Assembly: GCA_035235625.1 (NCBI GenBank)
Contig: CP141147.1
Coordinates: forward strand, 2,084,001 to 2,148,000
DNA from: Saururus chinensis
Taxonomy: Eukaryota; Streptophyta; Magnoliopsida; Piperales; Saururaceae
DNA length: 64,000 nt
Reading direction: 5' to 3'
The stretch's first letter is position 1. Each line of letters begins with the position of its first letter. The notes under the pieces were generated by a model, which had not been told where the DNA came from, made no database searches, and saw nothing but the letters and a program-made list of their open reading frames with translations. This document shows positions 25,576 to 36,149 of the stretch, piece after piece. Both the position numbers and the translations under genes were made by a program.

Positions 25576-25816
25576 AATGCATGAGAATAATTGAAGTGTA
25601 TATTTAGTGTCACGATATATTAGTCTAGTGTGTTATCATTAACATGCTTAAACTATAGTCGGAATTTGCACACACACGACATACGTCAATATCGTGTTAC
25701 CATAAACACAAAAATATGAATTCCGATCACACGAACATATAAAATGTCGTGTGATCGGGAACACGATGCAAGCTGTTGTCGTAGAACCTTTACTAAATTG
25801 TATTCAGTCGTGCAGG
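25576..25816 (+). other. MULE transposase intron 2 with CACGAYAT-type motifs
   Basis: GTAATGCATG donor and GTCGTGCAG acceptor. Contains CACGATAT, CACGACATA, ATATCGTGTT, ATGTCGTGTG and CACGATG within about 240 bp. Confidence 0.5.
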
Positions 25817-26077
25817 TAAAGTTCTGACTGATTTAATAGATGGTGACCCAGACGAACCCTACTGCTTACTTCCTGCTTACTTGATGCAGATTAAATATAT
25901 AAATATGGGAAGTGTAGTTGTGCCAGTGAGATCAAGTAATATTCCCGGATCTATGGGTGGGTACGATTTCAAAAGAGTATTTGTTTGGCCCCGTTGCGAG
26001 AGCTTTCAAAACAACACTGAGGCCATTGCTAATGGTTGATGTAACTTTCTTGAAAGGAAAGTATCCTAGACAGCTAT

Positions 26078-28577
26078 TGTAACGACCGCGAATTTTCGGA
26101 ATGATTTCTTGCCTCTAAATAAAACTATTTTATGAGTTTTAAATTGTTTTAAATTATTTAGAGGCATATATTTGGAGAGCTTTTATATGGGTTGATAGAG
26201 CTCGGTGAGACGAGTGTAACAAACCTAAGAACACACGAAACGGAAGTCGGGAACGAAAGTTACGACCTCAGGAAGCGTGCTATATGGGCGGGACCCACTT
26301 CGAAAGTGTGAGATAACCTACCCATGTGGGGTCTACTTTCGAAGGGTTCGTCGATACGAGTCTATTGGTACTAAGAACGCACGATTCCAACTTCGGGATA
26401 AAAGGATATTAAATTTTTAAGTTTAAAAAATAAAAATATATTTTTATGTGAATAGTGCCACGTGGCAGCATCAGAAGTTGACGCACGCGTCAGAAACGCA
26501 CGTCAGAATTTTGACGCGTGTCAAATGTGCATCAGTAACGCATCAGACCTGTTTCCGACGCGTGACGCGTGTCTCAGACACACGTCAACTTGTTTTGCTT
26601 ATAAATATCGTCTTCTCTCATTTAGAAATTCATTCCGAAATTTCTTTCTTTCGTTTCTAACTCGTTTTAAGTCCGTTTTCTTTGATTTAAAAATCGTTCT
26701 TAACTAAATCAAGAGGTTCTACGCAATGGAAGCATCTATTTCTCGAGTTAGTGACCCTATATGTGGGAAACGCCCTGGGGCATGGGGAGATTCTGTTCGT
26801 AGCCTACGGGCACGGAAAAAGAGTTTATGAAGTCGTTCGGAGTCCGTTTTCTTCTATTGAAGAGACTTTTTTACCTAAATTGAGCATTCTGGACATCATG
26901 GCGGGGTAATTTTCTTGGTTGGAGACCTCCAAAACCCCAGAAGTGGACATCCAATTTCGTGGTGTCTGGTTTATCGGTTTCGAACTCACTCGAAAAGCGA
27001 GGTAGGGGTTTTTATCCTTTCTTATGGCATGATTATAATATTTGGTTGTGTTTTTAACTTATTATTTATATGACTCTCGCATGCTATCCGTTAGAGATTA
27101 CTTTCAAGTTATGATTTATAATTTGTGCATATATATTCGATTTGTTGAATGGTTAATCGTTGAGATAGAATATGATTTATATATCGTATGTTATTATGCA
27201 TAGTCAATTAGTTGAATGATTGCTGCTGGAAGCGGATATGTTTTATACTACATGCTTTACGATTGCCCCACATATCATAGTTTGATCGAATGTTTATCCG
27301 AGGATTTTAATATAAATTATACACGGTGGAGCATGTGAGATAGTGACAAACTAGCTTCGCCGCTGTTTTCATTGCGAATGAATATAGTATATTTGAATGA
27401 CGGTTTTAGAGGACTCGTCCTTGTTAAAAGGATGATACTCAATATTATTTTTGAAAAGACATATAAGCATGGTGTTCAAGTCACTGAAGCGGGACAAAGA
27501 AGGGGTAACTGTCTCATTGGAGTGAGCGACCAACCTTGCCTTTGTAGTCGTTGATAGTGAGGCTCCCATGACTTGCAGAGGCGAAGCTAGGATTTTCAAA
27601 AGAATAAACATTGGGATAGAATGTTTTAAAAGAAAATAGCTCTTTTTGGTGTCTGGGAACTCTAGGATATTTCGATTGAGTCTGGGACTCAAGATTATGA
27701 GTCTTGGACTCAAGACTATGAGTCTGGGACTCATTAGTGTTTTGGTTATCTGGAGCTATTGTTGGGCGCCCTGATAGAGCTCCGTTGACTAGATGAGAGC
27801 ACAATTAATCCGGTTCGGAATCGGATGCACGATACCTAATTTAGCCTGGTGAGCCCCTAACGAAGGGCAAGATCCCTGATTCGCCCCTAACGAAGGGCAA
27901 CTATCAAGGCTACGCGCGCTAGGGTAGAGAGTATCATGGGAAGACTCTCTACTCTCTAGATCCCGGCGCCCCATGAGCACGGGTGGCTCTTCTATCCACA
28001 AGCACAAAATGTTTTGAGATGATCTGTGAAGAAGTAAGAGGTCGCTGCTTTGTACCCGCATCAAAATTCTTATTAATATATATATATGTCTGGGACATTT
28101 GTAGCGAGCCGTGAGAGCTTGCAAACCCTAGTAGCATCTTCGATATGTAGGAAGAAGCTCTAGGGATGGTTTTTGGGTGAGAGGCACACCCCGTTTTCAT
28201 GAAAATACTATATATATTTGTGTTGTGAAACTGCCATGTGTTTATTCATGCCTGATAGTATAAACTTCCCTACTGAGTATTTTAAAATACTCACCACCCC
28301 CCAGACTTTGCAGGACTCGACGAAGCTTAGTGTGCGGGTATAAGGGCCTACTCCGAAGTTTTATCGATGTGATTTCAAGGGTTTCAACCGCACCAAAACG
28401 AGTAAGAACTCTCCTTATTATTTTTCTCTTGTGTGTTTGTACACGGACAGTGGTTCCTGGGGATACTACTATTTTAATATCGCATATGGTGAACGGTTCC
28501 AGTCTCGGGCCCGGGTAAACTCCTATATTTTTGCTAAAAGAAATTTTTATATGCTTCCAAAATCTCGGGGTGCGACA
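26078..28577 (+). mobile_element. Solo LTR, copy B (2,500 bp), target duplication GCTAT
   Basis: Starts TGTAACGACC, ends GGGTGCGACA, and is flanked on both sides by GCTAT (26,073-26,077 and 28,578-28,582). Removing one GCTAT plus the LTR restores the open transposase frame across the join, which confirms the boundaries. No internal retrotransposon domains, so it is a solo LTR left by recombination. It shares ends and a 3' block (ACTCACCACCCCCCAG near 28,290) with the copies at 10,191, 37,196 and 50,954. Contains a TATA box at 26,600-26,607 and a short repeat pair GCCCCTAACGAAGGGCAA near 27,853-27,900. Confidence 0.92.
26470..26607 (+). promoter_or_regulatory. LTR promoter: TGACG/ACGCGT cluster before a TATA box
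   Basis: TATAAATA at 26,600-26,607 is preceded, within about 110 bp (26,478-26,590), by three TGACG and three CGTCA cores and four ACGCGT words. TGACG is the core of plant TGA-bZIP (as-1-like) sites, and CGCG-box words are the CAMTA target. Presence of the words is seen; regulation is inferred. Confidence 0.55.
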
Positions 28578-29761
28578 GCTATTGATAGCAACTGCACTGG
28601 ATGGAAATAATAATATATTGTACATTGCATTTGCAACAGTTGAGAACTAGTGCTAGAAAACTTGGTGCTGGTTTCTTGAGTTGCTTAGAAATCATCTATT
28701 CTCTGATCCTCCAACCGAGTTAGATATAATCGTTTCTAATAGATAGAAGGGGTTGGCAGATGTTGTGAAGAAGTTCTTCCCATCTACACACCATGGATAT
28801 TGCATCTATCACATGGTAGCAAATATGCTGGCCAGATTCAAGGACTACCTAAAGAATCAGCCCCATGTTGCAGTCGAAATGTTCAGGTAGAATGTGTGCA
28901 ACGAAACAATAAACAGCATTAAAGAACATAATCTGGAAGCATATACTTGGCTAAATAAGATAGGTTCAGAGCACTAGGCCAATGTATCATTCCCAGGGAA
29001 AAGATATGGGACCCTCAACTCAAATAGTTCTGAAAGTACAAATGCAATGTGCAAAAAAGCCAGATCAATGCCTATAACTCGTTTAATTGAGCACACGAGG
29101 GAGCACACAACAACATTATTTGAAAAATGTCGGATGGATGGATAGAATATGATGGAAGAGTTAACACCATTTTGCCTGAAAACATATTGAAAACAGGCGA
29201 GAAGAAGCAAGGAATGTGATTGTATTGCATGTGTTAATGTATGAATTCCAGGTTAACTGGCTATATCACCAGGTACATTGCATTCATACGGCGATGTACA
29301 TAGCATGTGTTCGTTTATGAATGAGGGCTTCATATCGTGTTAGTTTAAACACGTTATATTCATTTATCGTGTAAGTATATATGATTTATGTAATGATTGT
29401 ATGACACGTCATATAATCGAGAACATGAGAAAGTCATTTATCGTGCGCTCATACTCACAATATTTTCTTCACAGGATGTGGTAAACCTGGTTTATCGTAC
29501 CTACAAATGTGGAAAGTTTCAAGTTCTGGGTCTACCATGTAAGCATGCATTTGCATCAATCGATAATAGACACTTCTATGTGTCTGAGTACTGCGAAAGA
29601 TGGTTCTTTAACGAAATGTATAAATTGACCTATTGAGAGCCCTTACACCCAATGAAGGATAGGCACTAGTGGACACTCGCTGGAGTTATGCCTACATTTA
29701 GCCCACCTATCCCTCAAAAGCAGCGGGGGCATCCACGAAAAAATTGGATAGAGTCACAACC

Positions 29762-31158
29762 TGATAAGTACAAAATATATATCTATTTGATATGCCTTTT
29801 TACCTTATTTGCTAGTATAGATTAGGTTAATTTAGAGTTAGTTATGGATTATTTAGATTAAGATAGATATTAATAATTTTGTAGTTATTAGTAGTTTAGA
29901 TATGTGTTTGAATCAAGTTGAGATCTTCATTATATTCTACTTGTCTAAAATGTGATGTTTTAATGCTTTGTAGGTAAAATGCGCTTATCCAAGTATTTGG
30001 ACGATGTTTGGAATAATTCAAAATAGTCTTGACATGCTTTAAAGTGATTTGGACAACTTTGTGGAGTTATAAACAAGTTAGAAATTAATATGGACATGAA
30101 AGAAAGAGCTTAATGAACAGGAATATAGACTGTCCAGATTGTAGAAACAGTGTAGCCGTTCGAACGGGGCGTTTTTAGGGATCAAACGGGATAACGTGAT
30201 TTTGATGAAAAATGCAGTATAGGCATTCGAATGTGCATACAGGGCGTTCGAATAGGATAACGCGCAGTTTCCTTGTTTCAACCAATTTTGAGTCCTTTTC
30301 ATATTGGACTCCTTCCTACGGTTCTTATGCCTATATAAAGACATATTTGGCTCGAAATTGGGGGTTAGCAAGTAAATTTTTTGAAGAGAAGAAGGAAGAA
30401 GAAGATGGAGAAAAACTCAAAGCTTTCAATGGAGATTTAAGTGCTTTCTTCTACAATGGAAGGCTAGACTTTTCTTTTACTTAGGAGTTGATGAAGCTAT
30501 AGATAAGTTTTAGTTTCTTTTCTTTTTAATTTAGATCTCAGTTGTGAATTATGGCAATTGTATGATAAGGATTTCCTTTTTAATGGAAGAGCTTTTCATG
30601 TTTATTCAAATCTATGTTGATTTATTGTCTTGTAGATGATAGATTGATGTGGTTTTGATATTTGCATCAATTCTAGTTTCTGTTATTTAGATGAGATGGT
30701 CATACAATAGTTTTAATGTTCAGATAATTAATGACTTGGATGAGTTATACTAAGATTAGACGGGTCATGCCTATAGCTACTTTAGTGTAGATGATTCGTA
30801 CTATTGTCGAAGATAGTTCATGCCATGGAATTTAATTAATGATGCTTTCTGAATTATTTCTAGCTTGTAGTTGAGAATACTTGTTCATATTCACACTAGA
30901 TTTGGATTAAAAGTTAAGGAATTGTTATGGTTCTATAGTGGATTCGATTTCCTAAGTAAATTCTATCATATTAATCTCTTACTTTTAAACTAGTTGATTT
31001 CTTTCTTTTGCTTAATTTAAGTTTAAGTTCTTTCTAGTTTTCAACCAGCAAATTCCTCTTTAGATTTAGTAATAATTCATCCGTCCCCGAGGTTCGACAA
31101 CCCTTAAATACTCATCCTAGTACAATTACCTTGTACACTTGCAAAGGGTTTAATTACA
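29762..31158 (+). mobile_element. LTR of a TGATA...TAATTACA family
   Basis: Starts TGATAAGTAC and ends TTTAATTACA. Related to the LTR at 41,588 (shared TTTACCTTATTTGCTAGT, AAGATAGATATT, GATTTGGACAACTT). Internal promoter: TATATAAAG at 30,332-30,340. Upstream of it lies a pair of related words around TTCGAACGGGGCG / CATTCGAATG...GGCGTTCGAAT (30,148-30,252). It interrupts the MULE between the ends of its two convergent genes. Flanking 5-mers (CAACC and AAGGG) differ, so this is not a clean simple insertion; deletion or recombination at one side is likely. Confidence 0.6.
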
Positions 31159-31675
31159 AAGGGATAACACGAGGACACCCATGTGCACGATCGTCAACCA
31201 TTCTAAGTCCTCGTCTAACATAGTCTGTGTGTCGGCAGCCACTTCTTTCAACTTTCCTTCAAGTCCTATCTTCTCCGGCCGCTTCCCTTGGAAGAACTTC
31301 TTGCAGAATTGCCCCTTGCCTTGGGCAGCCTTCCCCTCGCTACTTTCCAATTTACACAGGTTCCCTTTTCCACTCAAACCCGTGATCATAGCCACTTCAG
31401 TCACAGTAAGGGATAGTCTTTTACCCTTTATGTTAAAGATCTTCAGCGAGTCATCCCAACAATCACCAATGAGTACATCCAACAGTAGCCTAGAGATGAT
31501 GATGGGTTCGTAATCGTATACTGGGTAGAACCCAGTCTCCACCAATATGGCCTTGCATCCCATACATGAATCTACAAGGTCTTTTGTTAGATGCAGTCTT
31601 GCGGGGACACTATTCATTCCCAGACCTGGTCTTCTCCCATAGATTCTCTTCTGCAACCTTCACTGACTCCGCCAT
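31150..31675 (-). pseudogene. MULE second ORF, plant-mobile-domain-like, truncated
   Basis: Runs opposite to the transposase. A candidate ATG at 31,675 opens in another frame; the long open frame begins about 31,656 and reads KRIYGRRPGLG..., YEPIIISRLLLDVLIGDCW, FNIKGKRLSLTVTEVAMITGLSGKG, ending VLVLSLCN at the LTR junction. The block in which a W is followed by F-x-G-x-x-L-x-LT-x-x-x-VAM-x-x-GL-x-x-xG resembles the start of the plant mobile domain (PMD), a domain found in transposons and in the MAIN/MAIL silencing proteins. The same protein is encoded at 37,744-38,990, where it continues past this break. Function unknown. Truncated at about 31,160 by the LTR. Confidence 0.6.
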
Positions 31676-31680
31676 TTGAG

Positions 31681-32482
31681 TAATACTCTAACTTTATGTC
31701 TGTAAAATTGGATAAATATATGTCAATCAACAATAGGTCATGACCATAATCAATAGCCACGTCGATTCACATTATCTAACTAAATTCTATTTATTCAATA
31801 AGTATATTTATAGTGTGATCGAACATACGCTACGAGGAACTCTCATACACGATATCATAATGGTTGAACATCGTGTTTCCAGTGTCGTATTGAACACACG
31901 ACATATGACTCATCGTCTTTCTGACCCAACGATAATCTGGTTCGACTGCCTATGTCGTGTTCTCTCATACCCACTAAATGAAAATTTGTTCATACAAATA
32001 TCCGAAATACCTTACCATGAAAGTTTACTCCTTTACCGGGATTGTTGCAAACCCGAACCGCGCACTACAAACAAGAACCAGCTTTGGGGCGTACAGTTTC
32101 AAAATTCAACTTACAAGAAAAACTCGTTCCAAAATGCATTCTTTGCAAACTCATTCTTCGTAAACTCATTCCAGAACAAAAAAAAATCCTAATTGGAATG
32201 GTGCTCAATATTCTCCCATGCCGCGTGAACGGTGCTCAATCAAAGGACTTTCCAATCGGAATGGAGTTTTCAATTGGAGGAATCGCCGCCATCTAAAGTC
32301 GTATGCCAGTGAATGCAACTTTCTGTGGGTTTTACATGATATAAAACCCTACCTTTGGTTAGGGGTATCTTAGTCCAAAATTTACCTTATATCATATTAT
32401 TCTAGGTTATATGGCATTTCAGTTTTAAATCCAGGGAATATGGAACTTTTCATTCTTTGGCCAGGCAATATGGAAAAAACTC
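31681..32482 (-). repeat. MULE right terminal/subterminal arm (long inverted repeat)
   Basis: This arm is the inverted counterpart of 34,985-35,912. Shared words read along the + strand here and the - strand there include ATAATCAATAG, GATTCACATTATCTAACTAA, GGTTGAA, TTTGGGG, ACAGTTTCAAAAT, GGAATCGCC, CATCTAAAGTC and ATATGGAAAAAA. It contains several CACGATAT / ATGTCGTGT words. The ORFs at 31,740-32,296 are accidental. Confidence 0.75.
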
Positions 32483-32514
32483 TTTTTCGATAGCATGAAA
32501 TGAACAAACAAAAT

Positions 32515-32870
32515 AAACATTAACTAATCGGTATGCGACTCTCTTCATTCAGGTTCCAAATGCATGCACTATTAAGCCCAAATTAAGGATTTGACTATTC
32601 CATGCTCTTTCATTTGTGTTTCTTTACACTTTTGTTTCTACAATGTCATATGTCCGATCAGCATAGACGCAGAGATTCCAATTTACATTTTAATTCATCT
32701 CGCTGACAATTAGACCCTTTCTACTTCAGGATATATTGGAATTCCCAGGTCAACATTTTGGAATGGATTTCTCATAAACAAGAAAAAAAAAGAAGAAACC
32801 AAAATGAGTGGAGTCCATGAATAACACTTCACAACCGAATTTTAGCATTTGTTTATAACATGTTTGATAT
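32515..32870 (+). pseudogene. Orphan copy of the NLR 3' flank
   Basis: About 350 bp matching the NLR downstream region (23,250-23,500) in the same orientation, with no LRR coding sequence beside it. It starts some 30 bp outside the MULE right terminus. It is the only visible relic of an NLR copy whose body is gone. Confidence 0.6.
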
Positions 32871-34984
32871 CAAATGTCACCTATTTACCGAATGTCATTG
32901 ATGAGTGGATATGTCGTATGCCTGAGGAAGCATACTTTCCGATGGTTACATACGTTTTCATTTCTTTGTGGAATGATTGTGTACTCTGGCATATGTATCA
33001 TGTCTGTTGCCTATGGCTTCTGTTATACCAGTGAATGATCTCTAATGACACTGAACTTTATGTAAAGACATGATTAATGCTAAATTAAGTTTAGACTAAT
33101 TAGGTTATTCAAGGACAAAAGTGTATTTTTTACAAGGATTATGTCACTCATAGTCCAATTATACCCTTTATACTTCTTTGTGATTTGTTGTGTTTTTTTA
33201 GAGGGTAAAAAAATTGATTAGAGTTTGCAAAAAAAATGATTACAAAGGTTAGACTTGACAAGTTTATGGCTTAATCAATGGTTAATTGGTTAATAAAGGT
33301 ATTTATTGAGGGCAATTAAATGTCTTTTGGGCGGCCTTGGACCTCCATTATCTCTCACGGTTTCCACCTATATAGGTGGTTAGGATGGATGGCAAATATT
33401 TGCATACCCATTCATTCTTTAATAAATGACACATGAATTAATTGATTAGTTATTTATGTATAGTTGCAGGGTGGCTCTTGATATAATAAAATTTGAAAGA
33501 ATTCATTATGTATCTTTGGGAAGGGAAGTTTATCCCTTAGATTTGACCCCTTGATCATTAAGGATAAGGGGTGGGAATTTTTCTAATTTATATCGAGAGT
33601 GCTAGTTTGTGTAGTCAACCTAGCCAACTTAGCTACTTGAAATTCCCTAAAATGCAAACATGAGGTTGAGGAAATGTGAATAATAGCAATTTGACCTAAG
33701 GGTCTATTCTATGACAGTAGGGATACCACCGGGTCGAGTTCAGGTCAGGTTTTGCCAAACATGAACCTGATATTATTTAAAAAATGATAAACCTGAATCT
33801 GACTTAAATAGCTATTCAGGCTAAATTTGGAACCCAAACTCAACCCATTAGGGTTGGGTTGTGCCAGGTTTTATCAAAACACAAAGAAAAATATAAAAAA
33901 ATTTATGTTTATAACCTTATTTGTGCCAAATTTTGCCAAACCAAAACCTGATACCATTTAATAAATACGAAACCCGAATCCGACCCAAATAAGTAGGTAA
34001 TCGGGTTGAATTTGAAAACCCAAACCCAACCCATTAGGGTCCGGTCGGGTCAGGTTTTACCATATAATGGACCCGAGTGGCATCACTGTATGACAGTTAC
34101 CAAACCCACTTGAATGACTTGTCCCTAGAAATGTGAGAGGCCGAGATTCGCTTAGAATTACCTTTCAAGCCCTAATTAGAAAGGTAGGGACTAGACAAAT
34201 GTTATTTAATGAAATTACGACAAGACCTCAGTTTTAAAATCAGAAAAAGTAAAACTAGCGGACTGCTAGGCCTTGGATGGGCATGGGTGCATGCCTTGGC
34301 GGTCAACCAACCTCTTGTTTTGGCTCCATGCTTTCCAAAATGCTGAAATCTTTCAAGAAATAAATGATAGACCCAAATCAGGAAGCTTGATTTGAAATAG
34401 GATTTGGGTAGATCTCATAGTGAAAAGTTTAGCCAAAGTAGGAAACCCCTCTATAAAGACTTGTCTCTCACTCTCTCTCCACTTGCCCTCTTCTCCCTCA
34501 TGGTTAGACCCCCACTCCCCTCTCTTCTTCCCCTCTTTCCCTTGTCCTAGCTGCCTCTCTCCTTTCCTTTTCGCTTACAGTTTTGAAGCTTGGAGGCAAT
34601 TGGAGCACCCCTTGGATCTTGCAGAAGAAGCAGAACCTTCACCCAAAGTTAGAAAAGGAAGCTTGAGGTGTGGGGAGGAGTCTTTTGCTTGTGAAAGAGG
34701 TAGGGACTACTTCCTATATGTTAGTTCAGGATAAAGTAGGGCATTGTATGCATGTTTAGGGCTGAATTATGATGTGAGATTATTGCTCGAAGTATGATAC
34801 CATGACTGTGTTCTAGTTGTGAATTTTGATCTTCTAGTATGTGATTATGCTCTTCAACATGTGGTAGAAGGTTAGCATGATGGTTATATGAAGTTGTATG
34901 GTGTTTTTCATGTATGTGATATAAATTTTCAAAATGTTTTTAAGGGAGTTAAATCAATAGATTTAGTTTTTGGTTTATTTCAAA
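32871..34984. other. Geneless stretch with LTR-like features
   Basis: Contains the small hAT element (33,718-34,088) and, further on, TATAAAG at 34,453-34,459 followed by a pyrimidine-rich leader-like tract, as in an LTR promoter. I could not define LTR ends. The 104-residue ORF at 34,420-34,734 is low-complexity and probably not a gene. Confidence 0.35.
33718..34088. mobile_element. Non-autonomous hAT element (371 bp), TSD TATGACAG
   Basis: Starts TAGGGATACCACCGGGTC; the right end read on the - strand is CAGTGATGCCACTCGGGTC, giving degenerate TIRs. The 8 bp TATGACAG flanks both sides (33,710-33,717 and 34,089-34,096), the length expected for hAT. The interior repeats GGTCAGGTTTT and AACCCAACCCATTAGGGT words. 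No coding capacity. Confidence 0.85.
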
Positions 34985-35912
34985 GAATTTTTTCCATATT
35001 GTCTGGCTTAATATTACAAAATTCCATATTCCCTAGATTTTGAACACAAATGCTATCAAACCTGGAATAACGCAATATAATATAAAATTTGGACAAAAAT
35101 ACCACTGACCTGAGATAGGGTTTTATATGGTGTAAAACCCTCACGAAGTCGCATTCACATGCAAATGACTTTAGATGCTGGCGATTCCTCTGATGGAAAA
35201 GTCCGTTCTAATTTTTGACCTATCGATTTCGTTATTTGGAGCATTGAGCTGCGTTCAATCAATGTGAGAGGAGATTTTTTGACCTAGTAGAACTGTAGTT
35301 GCAAAAAACTACAGTTGGGTTTTTGAAGATTAGGATTTTTTGTTTCCGGAAAGAGATTTTGAAAAACACTCTAGCATTAGTTCCATTTCATCTTGTTTTG
35401 CAAGGTGATTTTGAAACTGTAAACCCCAAAGTAAGTTTCGGCCATGTAGAAAGGTTCCATTTACCGCGATCCTGGTAAAGGAGTGAACTTTGGAGAAAAT
35501 CAGTGGCTAATCGAGGGTTAATTCGGCTTCGATCCAGGTTGAAGAAAATCAATGGCTATTTCGTGGTAAAGCCTTTACCAAAATCTATATGGTATATTTG
35601 TATGCATGATTTTTGGTTTGTCGTGTAATAGAACACACGACATAGGTAGTCGAAGCAGCCTATCGTATTTTTCAAAAGACGGTAAGTCATATATTGTGTG
35701 TTCGATTAGACGCTGACAACACAATATTCAACCGTTGGGATATCGTGTATTAGAGGTCCTCTTATCGTATGTCTGATAACACAATATATATACTTATTGT
35801 ATATATAGAAGTTAGTTAGATAATGTGAATCAATGCGACTATTGATTATGGTCACGACCGATTGTTGAAATACATATATTTATCCAATTTTGTAGACATA
35901 AAATTAGAATAT
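34985..35912 (+). repeat. Terminal/subterminal arm of a second MULE
   Basis: Terminus GAATTTTTTCCATATTGTCTGG at 34,985 matches both ends of the MULE at 23,662-32,482. The arm is inverted relative to 31,681-32,482, only 2.5 kb away. It contains CACACGACATA, ATATCGTGT and TATCGTATG words. Near its inner end an ATG at 35,921 lines up with the start of the second ORF of the other element. Confidence 0.75.
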
Positions 35913-36149
35913 TACAGCAAATGACGGAGGAGACTGCTGAATGAAGACAAGATGCCTTAGATAGTGGAATTCTAGTTGGTAAGAAGTAGCCAATCGAATA
36001 AGCATGTGGGAGGATATAAAAATTAGCATGGGACGAACAAGAGGGGAGAGCCAATTGTGGAGGTAGACCAGCTGCAATTTTTTTTCCATGCGCAATCAGC
36101 AAGGGACGTGAAGGAAAATTAAAAAAAGGTGAAGCAGCCAACTAAAGAA

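Larger units (their letters stand above)
24004..29761 (+). pseudogene. MuDR-family transposase, broken and split by a solo LTR
   Basis: In order: N-terminal PB1-like region from ATG 24,004 (ICIHYNGE...DGVYIGG); acidic region 24,970-25,160; MuDR N-terminal zinc-binding domain (FKRVLIDLAIKANFIYCVV...CSNDSCNWVHKG, about 25,225-25,390); the start of the MULE DDE domain (VDVTFLKGKYPRQL, to 26,077); resumption after the LTR (LIATALDGNNN, from 28,578); THHGYCIYHM; NSNSSESTNAM; SWIM zinc finger (YKCGKFQVLGLPCKHAFASI, about 29,505-29,565); and a proline/basic tail (KQRGHPRKN). The usual DR of the second catalytic block reads NR followed by a stop, and several other stops are present, so it is inactive. 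Probable GT-AG introns: 24,451-24,759, 25,576-25,816 and one ending about 29,474. Confidence 0.85.
23662..32482 (+). mobile_element. Mutator-like element (MULE) with two convergent genes, nested insertions
   Basis: The left terminus (from 23,662, GAGTTTTTTTCATATTGCCTGG) and right terminus (ending 32,482; on the - strand GAGTTTTTTCCATATTGCCTGG) are inverted copies, and the similarity continues inwards (AATATGGAA / CTATATTTCTTAGATTTTAAAC type). Inside are a MuDR-type transposase (+) from the left and a second ORF (-) from the right, an arrangement like maize MuDR with convergent genes. A solo LTR (26,078-28,577) and an LTR (29,762-31,158) are inserted. Flanking 9-mers (TTTTTTGTC left, TTTTTCGAT right) are similar but not identical, so the target duplication is unconfirmed. 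The element starts in the NLR 3' flank and a second copy of that flank lies just outside its right end. Confidence 0.6.
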
